From Pogona vitticeps (taxonomy: Eukaryota; Chordata; Lepidosauria; Squamata; Agamidae): a stretch of DNA of 64,000 nt. A program made the position numbers and the translations under genes. The notes under the pieces are model-generated. The model saw nothing but the letters and a program-made list of their open reading frames with translations. It was not told where the DNA came from and did no database searches. The number at the start of each line of letters is the position of its first letter. Position 1 is the stretch's first letter. Below, piece by piece: positions 10,499 through 23,533 of this stretch. The stretch lies in contig NC_135785.1 in the NCBI RefSeq assembly GCF_051106095.1, forward strand, positions 185,890,045-185,954,044. The letters are read 5' to 3'.

Positions 10499-12319
10499 AG
10501 GGAATTGAATGTGGATTGAAATATGACTGTAAAATATGAATTTTCCTCTTCTAGAACACTGACACAGAGTTGTATCCAATGATGTCTGTCTACTAATAGA
10601 AGGTTCTTGGATACAGTGGAGGCTTCCTTGGTAGAATGAGAAGAGAGGCTATTTTTGCTGATGCACATCACCCTTCCCCATAGTTCCCTCCTATGCTGTA
10701 GTCTAGATGTTGTGAATCACCATGGGAGATGGCATAAGAGGGATGGAAGGACGAAGGACAAATAGGTGAAAATTATCTTTCTCTGGTTCCATTGATTGAA
10801 ACTTATTCTGCAGGGAAGAACCTTCTCTTAGTTGAAGGACACCACTGAATTCACCCTATTGGTAAAAAACAAATTGCTACTGTGATTCTGAGACTTCATT
10901 ATAGTTCTTTTTCTGGAGGTAATAGTCTTATAAAAGTGGTATCTTTTCCCCTAAGTGTGTGCTTTACCTTTCCCCATTGCTGATGAGAGATGAGCATCTG
11001 CATTAAGATGGCAGAATTCCAGTACTGCTTACAATCTTCCATCCGGGAGAACTAGCCCATGATAAGAAATTGAAGCAGCTGATCTTTCATTCAATATATG
11101 GGGTGAAGACCAAAGAGTCACAGCACAAATTGCAGGTGGCAACCCAAAGTTGGCATTACACAACACTATAAATCATGGTATAGGGTTTATATATTGCCTA
11201 TATATTGTATATTCTTAGCACTTTGTTTGAAAATGTACTAACCAGAAAGCAAAATGCTATTTAAATAGCTGTGACACTTCCATTTTGTTTCTAGGATTTA
11301 GTTTTAAAAGTTATAACATGGATATTTCAGTATGGAAAGAAACCGTTTTCTGCTGAAACTTAATTCCCCTACCCCCAATATCACTTATAAGAATATTTCT
11401 GTAGACGTTTAAACTTAACTCATTTCAGAGTGCTGGATGTTTTATAATTTCCTATAGAACATTATTAAAATAACTTTTAAAGTGAACTTAAAATATACTG
11501 TATGTAAAGTCTAAAATTCCATTTGCTTACAATTAAAATAACTCAGGAAAAAGACAATTGGACAAATGTCATAACTCCATTATGGAGCTGGTATACATGG
11601 AAAAAAGCAAGAAAAGAATAAGAACAGAAGTGTCAGAACAATACGTTTTAATTCATCAAGCTTGCACAGCACAACAGTATAATTTAGTCAACTTGTTTTT
11701 TCCTTTGCGGTATCTTGTTTTTATCTTCCAAAAAATTAACATGGAGAGCTAGTGATGTTTAACTGTTTAGTAGTACAGATAAATAGAAAGAATGTAGTCT
11801 TACTTTAACAATATGGTAAAGTTATGATACAAAGAATATTTAAAAAGCACTATCAGACTTCTTAGTAGGAAGACAGTATTCCTTCCAAAACAGTACCTGA
11901 AAACTTCAGTTGCAAGAACTGTGTATCTGTTTTCCTGTTTTGGATATAGATGTTCAATATGTAAAATAATGAATAGATAATTTTATCTACGGAAACATGG
12001 TGGGGGATATGGCGGAGTTTGTTTTGTAACTGGATATCTGTTCTATTCATAGCATGTCTTTTGTGATATTCAGATGACATTCCTTCAGTAATACACTCCT
12101 AATGTTTCTGTATCCAACGATTTTTTAAAAAAAATGATTTGAAACGGGAGGTCTGAGCAGTATCATGTGAATTTCAAAAGTTGTAGCTTTTTGTTTTAGA
12201 TTTCATTCACTGAGTAGTACTTCCCTTGCTGGACATTTTCCTAGTTTATTTATAAGACTGCTTGCAGCTCTTTTCATTTATGGAAACCTTCAACTGAAAA
12301 CATTTGGCATCAGATTAAA

Positions 12320-12690
12320 TATGTTCCTGTTGTTCTGTCCTCTCAAGTTGCTTCTGACTTAATGGCAACACTATGAACTAATGACTCCAAATGGTCCTGT
12401 AATTAACAATGTTGCCCTGTTTTTGCAAGCTAAAATCCCTGGCTTCCTTTATTGGGACAGTATCTCATTTTAAGCCATCCTCTTTTCCTGCTGCTTTCAA
12501 CTTTTCCAAGCATTATCATCTTTTCCAAAGAGTCTTGTCTTCTCATAACATGTCCAACGTATGATGACTATCATTAAGTTATTTTAGTTTTCAGTGAGAT
12601 TTCAGGATTGATTTGCTCTAGAATCCATTTAAGTATGTAAGGGAAATTGCTAATTGGTCTTCTGTATGTTTAAAATTAGTATTACCATTT
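12320..12690 (-). repeat. RTE-type LINE 3' fragment (antisense), second copy
   Basis: The plus strand carries caagttgcttctgacttaat, aatgactccaaatggtcctg and gtcttgtcttctcataacat. These align by eye with the 425-800 fragment and with the order of motifs in the antisense Bov-B copy at 53437-55137. The fragment is old, with no open frame, and sits in the presumed CDKL5 3' UTR. Confidence 0.5.
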
Positions 12691-13149
12691 TAAATATAAA
12701 TTCCAAAATATCTGAAGTCTATTTTTTCAGTGGTCCAGGAAGGAAAAAAACTTATTTTTAGTAGGCTTTTTTCTTACTTCAAAGGCCTTGAACTCAGTTT
12801 GGTTTTCATATCCAGCTAGTGTTATGTTAGTCATGTAAATATGCTAAGAAGTAAAAAAAATCTTATTAGGCTAATGGAGATTTGCTAGCTTCCTAAGAAG
12901 AGCAAAGCCTATTACGCATTAACCTATTATTCAAGTGTGAGCTTTTCTCTTCACTGTGATTAGAAGAGTAATTTACTGTACTTACTAAAGCTTTACCAAG
13001 GATAGAGCAACTGAGCTTAGTTAATGGGTTTCTTTTTTTTTTTTGCTTAATTTTATTTTTGCTTTCTGATGGCACTATTAGTATAAAAGATTTTGTTAGA
13101 GTGATATATACTGCCAAAAGTAGGATATATTCATTGATATCCCATACTG

Positions 13150-13241
13150 AGTTGCAACTAGAGTAGGCCCATTGAATTAATAGAATTTACAGGTGTTTTC
13201 CAAATTTCCACTGATTCAGTGAACCTACTCTAGTTGCAACT
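13150..13241. mobile_element. Short palindromic MITE (agttgcaactagagtaggc family)
   Basis: 92-bp inverted repeat. The left arm agttgcaactagagtaggcc is matched by the right arm cctactctagttgcaact, with a short AT-rich centre. A related, longer copy is at 33131-33290. It has no coding capacity, and its superfamily is not assignable from these ends. Confidence 0.65.
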
Positions 13242-15837
13242 TCCAGATTTCAGTAATTGTCTTTTAGGAATTTAAGGAATATTCTTAATGTTGGAAAAGA
13301 AACTAACCTTGATGTGTTTCCCATTTTTCTATGAAATAAATGTTTAAAAATTGTTTTTTCATAAGTGGATAATTTTGCAAAAGTTATACTGTACATCGGT
13401 TTCTGAATCCTGTAAGTGTCTTGCTTAAAATTTGATATGTTTTCTATTGCCAATTTTTTTAATGAGAAGATATCCACTCTCTCTTCACATAATCTTTTGA
13501 AGCTATAGGTATACTAGAAGAGATACATAAATGTAACTGAATAGAAGATTATTGTTTTTGGCTTATTTGGCTTTTGTACAGAAGTCATATGATTTCAGAA
13601 TGTTCTCTCTCCCTTCTTTCTCCCATTTTTCTGCACCCACTGCCCCCTCTAGAGTACAAGTAATCCATAGTGGCAGTTCAAATATCCAGTTGCCTTAAGT
13701 GTTTTCTGTTTTTATTTTTTATACTAGATGGGGATTCAAGTAAAACCGAAGACATTGCTGTGATTCCTCCCCTACCCCTAGCACCTTGAAATGACCATCA
13801 AAGACAGGGTGGGGACCAGTAATAAGAACATATTTAAGCTTCTACTGTACTTTTAAGTAGCAGTTTAATCTGTGATTGTGAGTGAACATAGTAGAGAAAA
13901 TGTGCTTCTTGCAATCCTTAACTTTGAGCATCAACTGTCACATCTTAATGCTGTTGTGAGACAGAATGATGAATTCAGTCAGACTTTTGCAAAAATATTC
14001 TTAACTGAAAATGCAAATGCATAGTCTGCCTTTCTGGCATAACCATAATGCTGAGGTTTTTGGTTTTTGTTTTGTTTTGTTTTTGATGTTAATGAACGTC
14101 TCCCCAAGAACTGTACTTTAGTTCTTTGTGTCACACTTCCCTACTACAGTTAACTGTGATAGGCCTAGATTATGTCGTAGGGAAATGTTGTTAGAAGAAT
14201 CTTTAAAACGAAAACACCTTTTTGATCATCTTCTTAAAACAATTAAAAATATATTAGCTAAACCAGATTATTTTACAAAAACAAGTCTTTCCTGGTCTAA
14301 ATTCATTCTCCTCTATCTCTTATCATAATGGTGGCTGGCACATGCACTAGAACTTGTAGCAAATTAGGAAGAAAGCCATTTAAAAAATCTTTGATATAAT
14401 CTAGTGATGGTCAAGAACTTTTAATACAACATAGTTGCCTCCAGGACAAGTTAACATTATATTGGTTCCTTATTTTCTGCTGCATTGTTTTCATTCAGCT
14501 GACTTCACAACAGTGCAAAAATCTCTCCCTAGGATGTGAGTGTGCGCACTTAGCAAAATCTTAAAATTATAGAATGAACATTCATATAAACAATAAAAAT
14601 GGTAATATCAATGAAATTCATTTGCATAGTGTATTTTATCCTGGAGCCTGATAGATCTGAAGTATAATTTCACCAATCCAAGTGCATCAGTTTTTCAAAC
14701 TAGTCTTGTGAAAGTACTATCAAATCTGGCATGTTCAATGATACGTACCACAGTAGGGTCTGCTAGCAATCGGTCTTGTTGGATTTGCTCCTTCTATTCC
14801 ATGTTGCAATCTCCATTTGAGATGGAAAGCAGCAAATATTACTGGATACTGGTTTTTGGCTTCAGGTGCCAAGCAGACAAGCAGCACAAGAAAGAGGAGG
14901 AACAATGACAGCGTTTGGGGAAGATAGACTCAGTTAGTGAGAAGACAGACTTGGTGAAATTCTTTTTTATAAATGTAGTTGTGTTAATCCATTTCAATAT
15001 AACAAAAACAACAAGCATTGGGCCACCTTTAAATCTAGCAGATATATTTCAGAGTGAATCCCACTGCGGGTGTCTTGCCCAAAAACTTTCAGAAGCCAGA
15101 AGCTGTGAGTTCTATATTGTTATTTCTGATAAATGTAAATAATTTCCATGCAACCAGATAAAGGTGACAGGGATCTTTCAACTAGAAGTTGCAATACAGT
15201 ATAATTGGCTTTTCAAAAGTGAGATGATCAGTACAAAAAGTGTCAATAAGGTGCTGTACACCCTTATTCGTGATAGAGAACTGCTTAGCTCCCATTTCCC
15301 AATATTGGCATGTGATGTTTGCTATGTTCTTTGTAGTCTGTGTGACTTGTGCGCATGGCTTTGTCTGTGCCTGGGCAGAACACTTCAGAAACTCTCGGAG
15401 TTCAGTGTAGGCATTTTGGCAGGAGCACCACCCCCACTGTGAGCCTGGTTGCAGTAAGAACAGTAGGTCTATGTTTTAGATTTTAAATAGTGCTTCCAGT
15501 GGTAAACCTTACACTGTTCTAAGCTTGGTCCTTACACTGCTTAAGGGTCTTCCTTTCTTTGCTTTACATTTATTTTCATATTGTGTTGCCTTGTATATTG
15601 TTCCAAGGAAAATAATCAGGGAGATAACCATAATCATGCTCTGATAACCACTGTTAAACTTGGTCAGGATGTTCACTTGCTCACTTATTTGCCAGTTTAT
15701 CTAGGACACAAATTTTACCTCTACTGCATTAAAAGGTGTTAATCACTTTTCTGCATTAAAATTTAATTCATAGGATGTGATGCAGCCAAATGGAATGTCT
15801 TCTGTGTTTGGGTATGGCCCCTCAGTTTTTTTCTTTC

Positions 15838-15991
15838 CTATAGACCAGTGGTTCCCAAACTAGAGTCCCCATATGTTCTTGGATTAAAACTAGAAATCCT
15901 GGCTAGCACAGCTAGTCGTGAAGGATTCTTGGAGTTTTAGTCCAAGAACATCTGAGGACCCAACGTTGAGGACCAGTATTATACTATAGAA
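15838..15991. mobile_element. hAT-like hairpin MITE, copy 3 (diverged)
   Basis: It starts cagtggttcccaaact and contains ccaagaacatctgaggaccc towards its end, matching the layout of copies 1 and 2. Flanks ctatagac and ctatagaa look like a slightly decayed 8-bp duplication. Arm pairing is poorer than in the other copies, so it is older. Confidence 0.65.
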
Positions 15992-18900
15992 GAACTAATT
16001 AAATATAAGTTAGGATTGGAAATTTGTGGAGCATTAATGGATAAACAGGATAATCTAACAACATTTGTGTTGTTTATTAAGATCAGTGTTTTAGCAGAGA
16101 AAACTGAGTAATCTTCCACCTTCCCCATTTTTTTTTAAACTTCAGTGTTATTTTAGAAGAATCATGGTAAACAACATGACAAATTTAGCAGTAGTACATC
16201 TTTATGTATTAATTTTGATTCTTTGGGGAATTAAAAGTGCCAAACAGAAATCTTCAGGATGAAGGAGAAGTAGCTTTGGTTGGTCATTTGCACGCTTGGA
16301 AATCCTGGATTCTGGGACTGTCAAATGATTGAAAATGGCTTATTGATTAAAATGGGAGATAATACTTTTTGGAGACCATATAGCTTTATGAGAGAAAGGG
16401 TAAACCAAAAGTAACTAATTATGAAGGCAGTTTTGCAGGCTTTTGAAATATTAAGTGGGGGAAATTAATCCATGTTCTTTGTCCCCTTTTCAGAAAATCT
16501 CAGGTGCACAAACTTAAATTGATCCTGCTTTTGTTGCTGAAAGAGATGTTATGTAAGTCTTTGAATTAAGACTGACTTTGCAGATATGTTGGTTATTTGA
16601 AGAATATTTCGTTTCATCTTGATACACCATTTGTAAAGTGTTTATCAGACTCTGTATTGCCTTGTAGTTCCACCATTCTGATTGTTTTCAGGCATGTATT
16701 CCATTCTTAACTCCTGTATGATTTTTATTGTTTATGTAAATAGTGTGAGAAAGACATTTGGGGTGGGGAAACACATTCTCCTGTGTTTAACCTTTATTTA
16801 TCAGCATGGGAATTACTCATTTTTACTGAGCACAATGTATTTTTGAATGGGCCTTCCAAAATATGTCTTTAATAAAAATGCAGGTTTTGCACTAGAAGAA
16901 TTGAGAGTGTCATCCCTGCAGTCCTCAAGCCTACTACATGCATCCATATTTTCTTTCAACCTTGCTTTGTTTATTTGTCTGCTCTTAGCTTTTTGGAATT
17001 GAGCCACTGAACTTCAAGTACGTGGTTGCTAACAAATTGCAAACATTGGAATCACCACAGTCAATTAAGTCACTTCTGAGTTCAAATATCCATTTATCCC
17101 ATGGATAGTGGCTTGCCTCTAGAAATTGCTGACTTGATGTGCCATTTTCCCCTTTGCATCCTTGTCCACATGACTACTGAGCAGGAGAGGCCATTAAGAG
17201 AATCCCTCCTGAAACCAATTCCTGCTCTTCCAGGACAACCAATAGGGATTGTAACAATAAGGATAACATAATTATGCAATATTTGTTTTATTGTGGTCTT
17301 AACTATTCTCCAGTCAGAGTGAAGAGAACAAATAGTACATAGATAGATTTTGGCATCTAAGAAATTGTGTCCTTTTAATTTTGAGCATCCACTTCATCTT
17401 CTTTCATGGCAAGGCAAAGCGTCAGTTAATCAAGTCAAAATAGCCCTATATGCTTATGGTCAATGTTCCTGCAGATGTGCAGGTGGTGGTCATATGCTGC
17501 TTTAATGCTATCTTACCATCAACATCCCTGTCATGTGCAGAACATCATGAAAAGAATGTACAATTGTAAGTCCATAAGCACTCTTTTTAAAATAACCCTA
17601 CTTCATGTGTGGAGCAGGGGAATGTATCAGGTGCAAGCAATCATGTATGGTCCTCTTCTCCATCGACCTGTGGTACATAGGAGGAACACACCAAATAAGT
17701 TTTACTTCGTGTGGTGTTCTGTACAAACCTCAAGGTTTCTTACTCAATTAACATTTTCCTCTTGTAACCATAGGGTTCACAGTTTCTGCTTAGTAATTTC
17801 AGAACTTTTGTACAGTTTGTACCCATAATTTTTTTTCTTAATTATTTTTTCCTTCCCCTAGCCCAGTGAAAGGCTGTGTCATATCACTGTTATTGCTACC
17901 TCTCTTACTATTGGGTTGGAAAAGGTGTACATTTGGGATTGGAAATTGTTGACTGCACTCACTGCTTCTTGTATGCCAGACATTTGTATAATGTGCTATT
18001 AGCTAATGTGGACCAGCCAATTTGTTGACAGTATCATGATATATATTTTATTCTAAGCTAATGTGTATCTTGGTAATTTGCCATCCCAATCAATTCACTG
18101 CTTCATGGTCAAGGTTTGTTTCCCTACAAATTGGAACATCTGTGCCATTTTTATTGTTACTGTTGCTGCTTGCTTGCTTTTACCTCCACCTCTTTTTTGA
18201 TGTGTGGGGTTCTTTTTGTATGTTTAGTACGAATTCTTTGGCTTGAGATAGTATTCAGGTCATATTTCCTATCTATATTTATTCTAAAAACTGGTCCTTA
18301 CTGTTGTATCCTCAGCAGTTCAGGATTCAGGTACTCTCTGCTCCACGAAAAATTCTCTTTTTCGTTCAACCGCAAGCATCAGCTGTCAGGAAGTGCACAA
18401 TTAACTGAAGACAATAAATAAATTGGTCATGCAAACGCAAGTGAGAAGTCTGAATCTATCCTAGTAGCAGCTGTGAGACCGTGAATATAGAACCTCGGGC
18501 ATGTTGTTTTCAATGGCAGCCTGCTACCTTATACAAGAGGAGTTTGGTATCCAGTAGGTAGTATTTGGTCTTCGCCCAACTGTACTACCAATGATGCTTT
18601 TGTGAGAACTGCATCCATCTTGTATGTTGCAGATGTAAACACTCACTAAATTCTTTGTTCTAGTCAATTTATGCTATCTTGAAGGGACACTTCAGAAAGG
18701 AATTTTCAAGGCCAATTAGATTCCTGGTCTCCTGGCAAGGGAAAGATGAGCACAATTTCACTACCACCCCAAGGTGGTCTCCTTAATTTGCACAAAATGT
18801 TTCCTCACAAAACTAGTGTCCTTTTCCTGTAAGAAACAAAGCACACACAAAGTACAGAAGCACTGGCTACCTGCAAACTACCTTTTCTGGTCTGTGGAAC

Positions 18901-19682
18901 TAAGCAGGATTGCCATTTTGTGCAGTTTGCCTTAGCTTGGATCAGTCTCCAATTTTTCTTCAGTTGCACAAAAATGACCTCTTGGGGCTGACATAAAACA
19001 CCCCACCTTCTGGCAGGATAAGAAGAAGAATTTTGTGGCACATAGGGACAAGGCAAGTAAGGATTTGCATCTCTGCTCTATACAACAAATATGTACTTGC
19101 CACTAAAGTTCTGGTTTCCCTACCTGAGTATGACTTCTGATTATTCTTTAAGAATCGTTTGGCATTTACAGAATTGAGCTGATCTCATGATGCTGCTGCT
19201 AGACAAGAGTCAAGAATGTATTTTGCCATAATGTTGCTCTAAGAGGATCCAGTTTTCCCTAGTGCAGAAAGGCTGGTCAACGAGGGGACTTGCAGTTCCA
19301 AATGAGATACAAGTGAAAACTAAATGAATGATCATGTGCATGTACAGGCCTGAGTGATACAATGCAATTGGCTATCGGCAAGAAGGCAATTAGTGCACAA
19401 ATGAAAATTGATCAGGGCAGGCCCTACTATATAGGCCTACTGGGGCAGCCACCATAGACAGCAGATGATGGTGCAGGGTTGGATGGATAGAGAGCTATGT
19501 GACCTGTACAGGTCTGCCACGTTCCCTAGGCTAGCCTTCTGTTATCAGCATGATGCTGTGGTCACTGAACAACATAGGATTCAGCTGCCAGTCTGATTCA
19601 GCTTCGGCATAGGCAAGAAAGGAATCTTGTCCTTCATCTCAGGCAGTAAAATGTATTGGATCAGCCTGTTAATCAAGGACAG

Positions 19683-19956
19683 ATAAAGGCAAAGGTTGCC
19701 CTTGACATTTAGTCCAGTCGTGTCCAGTTCTGGGGCGTGGTGCTCATCTCTGTTTCCAAGCCATAGAGCAAGCGTTTTTGTCCGAAGACAGTTTCCATGG
19801 TCACGTGGCCAGCATGACTAGACACGAAATGCCATTACCCACCAAGGTGGTACCTATTTATCTACTTGCATTTACATGCTTTCAAACTGCTAGGTCAGCA
19901 TGAGCTGGGACAAGCGACGGGAGCTCACTCCGTCACGTAGATTCGATCTTATGAGT
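19683..19956 (-). mobile_element. Sauria SINE, 5'-truncated, antisense
   Basis: The Bov-B-like tail (cttgacatttagtccagtcg) comes first on the plus strand, followed by the conserved centre (ctatttatctacttgcattt) up to about attcgatcttatgagttgca. The tRNA-like head ending in cgccaccacg is missing, so the copy is 5' truncated, as is usual for target-primed reverse transcription. Confidence 0.85.
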
Positions 19957-22094
19957 TGCATCCCTCTAGAACAGGGGTGGACAATTAATTTCTATAGGGG
20001 ACCACATGAAAAATCTGAACACTGTTCGGGGGTGGGTAGTAATAGCCCCCCATTGGGTGAGGCCCTGCAGGGAACAGACTACAAGGCTGACATAGTTAAC
20101 TCCCTAAACTTTTTAGGGAGTTAACTATGTGAGCGCTGTAATTCGTTCACTGCGGGGGGGGGGGGGGAGAACGAAGAAAAAAAAAAACCCTGACACTCAG
20201 CTCTACTACTCTAACTCACCTGTCCTCCATTCCCCCACGGCCTTCCTCTCCGACTGTCTTCTATCCTGCGCAGGCGTGATGCGTCATCACGTCGCCTGCG
20301 TGAGGATCGCTTCCAGCCTCTTGAGCCACAGGCTCCGCAGCCCAGGTCTGCTCTAAAAACTACACACAGTATTGAACTTTTGGCAGGTAATCAAAACCGT
20401 ATTATTCTGTATGATCTTAGGTTTTTAAAGCTGAGTTTAGGCTCTAAAATTTGTGCATCATTTGTTTTTAAACATTTTTATCCATCGTATTGAACGCTTC
20501 TCTAGAAACCTTGATGGGCACAAAAGCAATACATAAATAATTTAAATAAATATTTCCAGAGGTTTGTCATGTTAGACTGTTGCAGGAAAAACAGGAGTCA
20601 TAGGATTGCTGTCTTCCATTTTCCCTTCTTCTGAAGATGCCAGTGACAGTGAAGGCATACACACACACACAAATGTTATTGTTAAAATAACAGTCTCTCT
20701 TTTTAAAAAAAAATTATCATAAATAAGAATGATGGGATGAAAGAAGTCCCTAGCATGATTACAGTTTTATTAAGATTGCTCTTTTTATTCTTACGTGAAA
20801 AAGAAATCAAGCTCACTGTGGAAGAGCACTGGTGTGAATGATCAGGACAAACCTGCTAATACGCTACCACTAAGATTAAAATATCCATTCACTTTGGACC
20901 TCAAGGTGTAACTTCAATGAGATGCTTAATATGTAATTAGAAACAATGCTGAAAGGTGTCTGTCACAGCACATGGTTATCCTAGTTTCTCTGTCTGGCTT
21001 CCCAGCTTGCTTTGCTCTCTGATTGGTCACTGATAAACACCAGCTTTGGAAGCCTGATTGTTCAGGAACACATCTCTGAATAAATCCTATTGCTGGAGGG
21101 TGACGCTGTTAATTGGAGAGAATGCACATTTCCTTTAACATCCAATTTGCATGGTTGGCCTATCCTTAGACAGAAGGAGACTATCACCCCAGACAGCAGA
21201 TGTTGGGGGGGGAGGGAGGCCATGGAAGTTTTCTGGATGCTTCCCTTGAACTCCCCAGCTGCTTGCTTCTCTTGAGGGGAGGGGGTAGAGCTGCACATGC
21301 CACAGAGCCTCACTTAGGCCTCTAAACTAGACCGCTGCCTCAGGCACTGGGGAGGACACTGTCTAAGACCCTTGAATTGTTTGAGGAACGTTCAAGTGCT
21401 GGGTCCAGTCAGCTTCTGTGCATGGACTAGACAAAAGACACTGCCTTGTCCTTGGCCTCAGGCTGCAAAAAGCCTTGGACTGGCTCTGCTAATCTGATCC
21501 TCTGACTATGTGCTGATCTATCAAGGGCATGCATTAAGAATAGACACTCTGTATTTGGTTTCAGGGCTTGGGGTTTTAAGCAGAATAAACAGCACTGAGC
21601 AGCAACTAAATTAATCTGGATTTGGTCCCACTCTCTTTTCTCTACCCACCATATGAAGACATATATCTTCTTCAGTGTAAGCCAAATTGCACCTAGTCAC
21701 CTGCAATAGGAAGTCTATGAATTGTAGCACAGAAAGGCCACATCCAAGCGTGAGGTTTGCATTGTCTCGGAGAATTAGCTGGCAAGGAACTGGTGGAGGG
21801 GGGTAATTACCATCACATCTTGCTTGTGGGCTTCCTGGTTAGCATAAATGAAAAACAGGAACTATCACCCTGTTCTTCATATGATTATATTTTGTGGACT
21901 CCACACTGCATCTGTCCTGCCTTTGTAACGATGCATGGTGTTTTGGTGCAATGCTGGCACCGGCTGCTCAGAGCACTGAAGTGCCAAACTGTGCCCTTCC
22001 CAGGACTGTTGCCCCTGCAAGCCCACTTTAGGTGCAGAGGAATTTCACTTGTTTCTGACACTGAATGATCCCTTAATCATCTTGCTAATGCACC

Positions 22095-22300
22095 TTCTTG
22101 TTATGTGCCATCCACTTGCTACTATCCTACAGCAACTCTAATAGTTTTTTCCAAGGTATGTGAGATGTTCAAGGAGTGGTTTTACTATTGCCATCTGCAG
22201 TGAGTTTCTGTAGTTGGGCAGGGGGTTGGTACCCAGTTTTCCTATGTCCTAATCCGGCATTCTCTCCACTACCCCACACCGACTTGTTATTGTCCCTTCA
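22095..22300 (-). repeat. MIR-like (tRNA/CORE-type) SINE, antisense, degraded
   Basis: The order tgtgccatccacttgc, ccaaggtatgtgagatgttc, gagtttctgtagttgggcag and ctccactaccccacaccgac parallels the better copy at 25355-25542. It ends in the reversed tRNA-like head. No target duplication is evident. Confidence 0.45.
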
Positions 22301-23321
22301 TCCTCAAGCTCCTTTCTGCCTCATTTCAGTATGATCACAATGGTTGGGGCCAGCAGACTAGAATGGCAATGATGATATGATAATTTTAAAAACAGAATTA
22401 CTTTTTTAAACATTGTTTTTAATGAATTATTCTACTCAATAATCGTGTGCCTCAGAAAATGACCATAATCATGTTTTCCACTGAATTTAGGATGAGGGAA
22501 GGGCAACTTCCTAAACTTACAGGAATGAAAAGCTCGACTATCTTTGAAATTGGGGGGGGGGGGGTTTAACATGGAAATGCCTTGAAGCAATTCTAATTGC
22601 ACGTTATTAGTAGCACCAGATAGAGATCACCGCCTCAGAACTCATCCGCTAGTATAAGGGAGCCCAAGATTATTGTTGCTGATGCAGCAGCAAATGCATA
22701 TTGAATGACATAGTGAGCCAGTTCACCTCAAGTCTTGGCAATCATGTAGAGTGCATTTATACACCCATTTACTGCATTTCCACATTGGAATATCCCTTGG
22801 TCTGGAATGCCAGTATTGTATCATGGGTTAGCCTTATACAGGTATATTTAAATTCATCCCTTCAAGCAGCTAATATTAAATTTGGCTACTTTTTCAGCTT
22901 ACTAAAACCAATCACTTGAGGACAGTTGTTGGTACTGATTTTTACTATGATGTTTATTTTACATGAAGTCAAGCAACATGGTGGTAACTGAATAAAACAG
23001 CTATGGATTCTGAAGATAATACAAACAATGCCACTAGAGTTCAGTAATTAATACAGTACAGTAATTATGTGCCATGAAGTCAATATAGAGATACCATGAT
23101 TTTCCCAGGGTTTTGCCAGTCCCTCCTTCTGGTGGTACTCTGTGACCTGCAGATTGCCCAAGGTCACGCAGGTAGCAGGCCACTTAACCCCATCAATGCC
23201 ACATACTTTGGATTATCATAGCTGGCTGTTCTGGGAGGAAAAGAGCACGTTGAAGTTATGTCCCCTGGCTCTGCATCTCCATCCTGCTGGGCTATAGTTC
23301 TGCTTATACCATCCCACTGCA

Positions 23322-23533
23322 TTTAAAACATTCCCTGGATGGTTTACAATTTAATTATGCAGGCTGCACATGACTCCTCCCCTCAAGAGCTGAGTATATT
23401 CAATTTCCTGACCTTGGAAGGATGGAAGGCTGAATCAAACTTGAACCAACTACCTAAGCCTATCAGGATCGAACTCAGGTCGTGAGCAGAGTCTTGCAGT
23501 ATTGCAATTTAACCACTGCACTGCGAGGGTCTT
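23322..23533 (-). repeat. tRNA-derived SINE with L2-type tail, antisense
   Basis: Read on the minus strand, the head has an A-box-like TGCAGTGGTTAAA and a B-box-like GAGTTCGATCC, followed by ccttccatccttccaaggtc. The tail ends attaaattgtaaaccatcca, an L2/CR1-type 3' end. This is a Pol III-promoted SINE presumably mobilised by an L2-class LINE. The preceding segment 23045-23180 may be a separate MIR-like remnant. Confidence 0.55.

Larger units (their letters stand above)
9718..18420 (+). other. CDKL5: CDKL5 3' UTR and downstream sequence (end uncertain)
   Basis: AT-rich sequence with no coding exon follows the stop codon. Candidate AATAAA signals occur at 10493-10498, about 16869 and about 18413. 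In mammals the neuronal CDKL5 transcript has a 3' UTR of several kilobases, so much of this stretch could be transcribed, but the sequence alone does not choose between sites. It contains an RTE fragment (12320-12690), a palindromic MITE (13150-13241) and a diverged hAT-like element (15846-15983). Short open frames on both strands are not supported as genes. Confidence 0.5.
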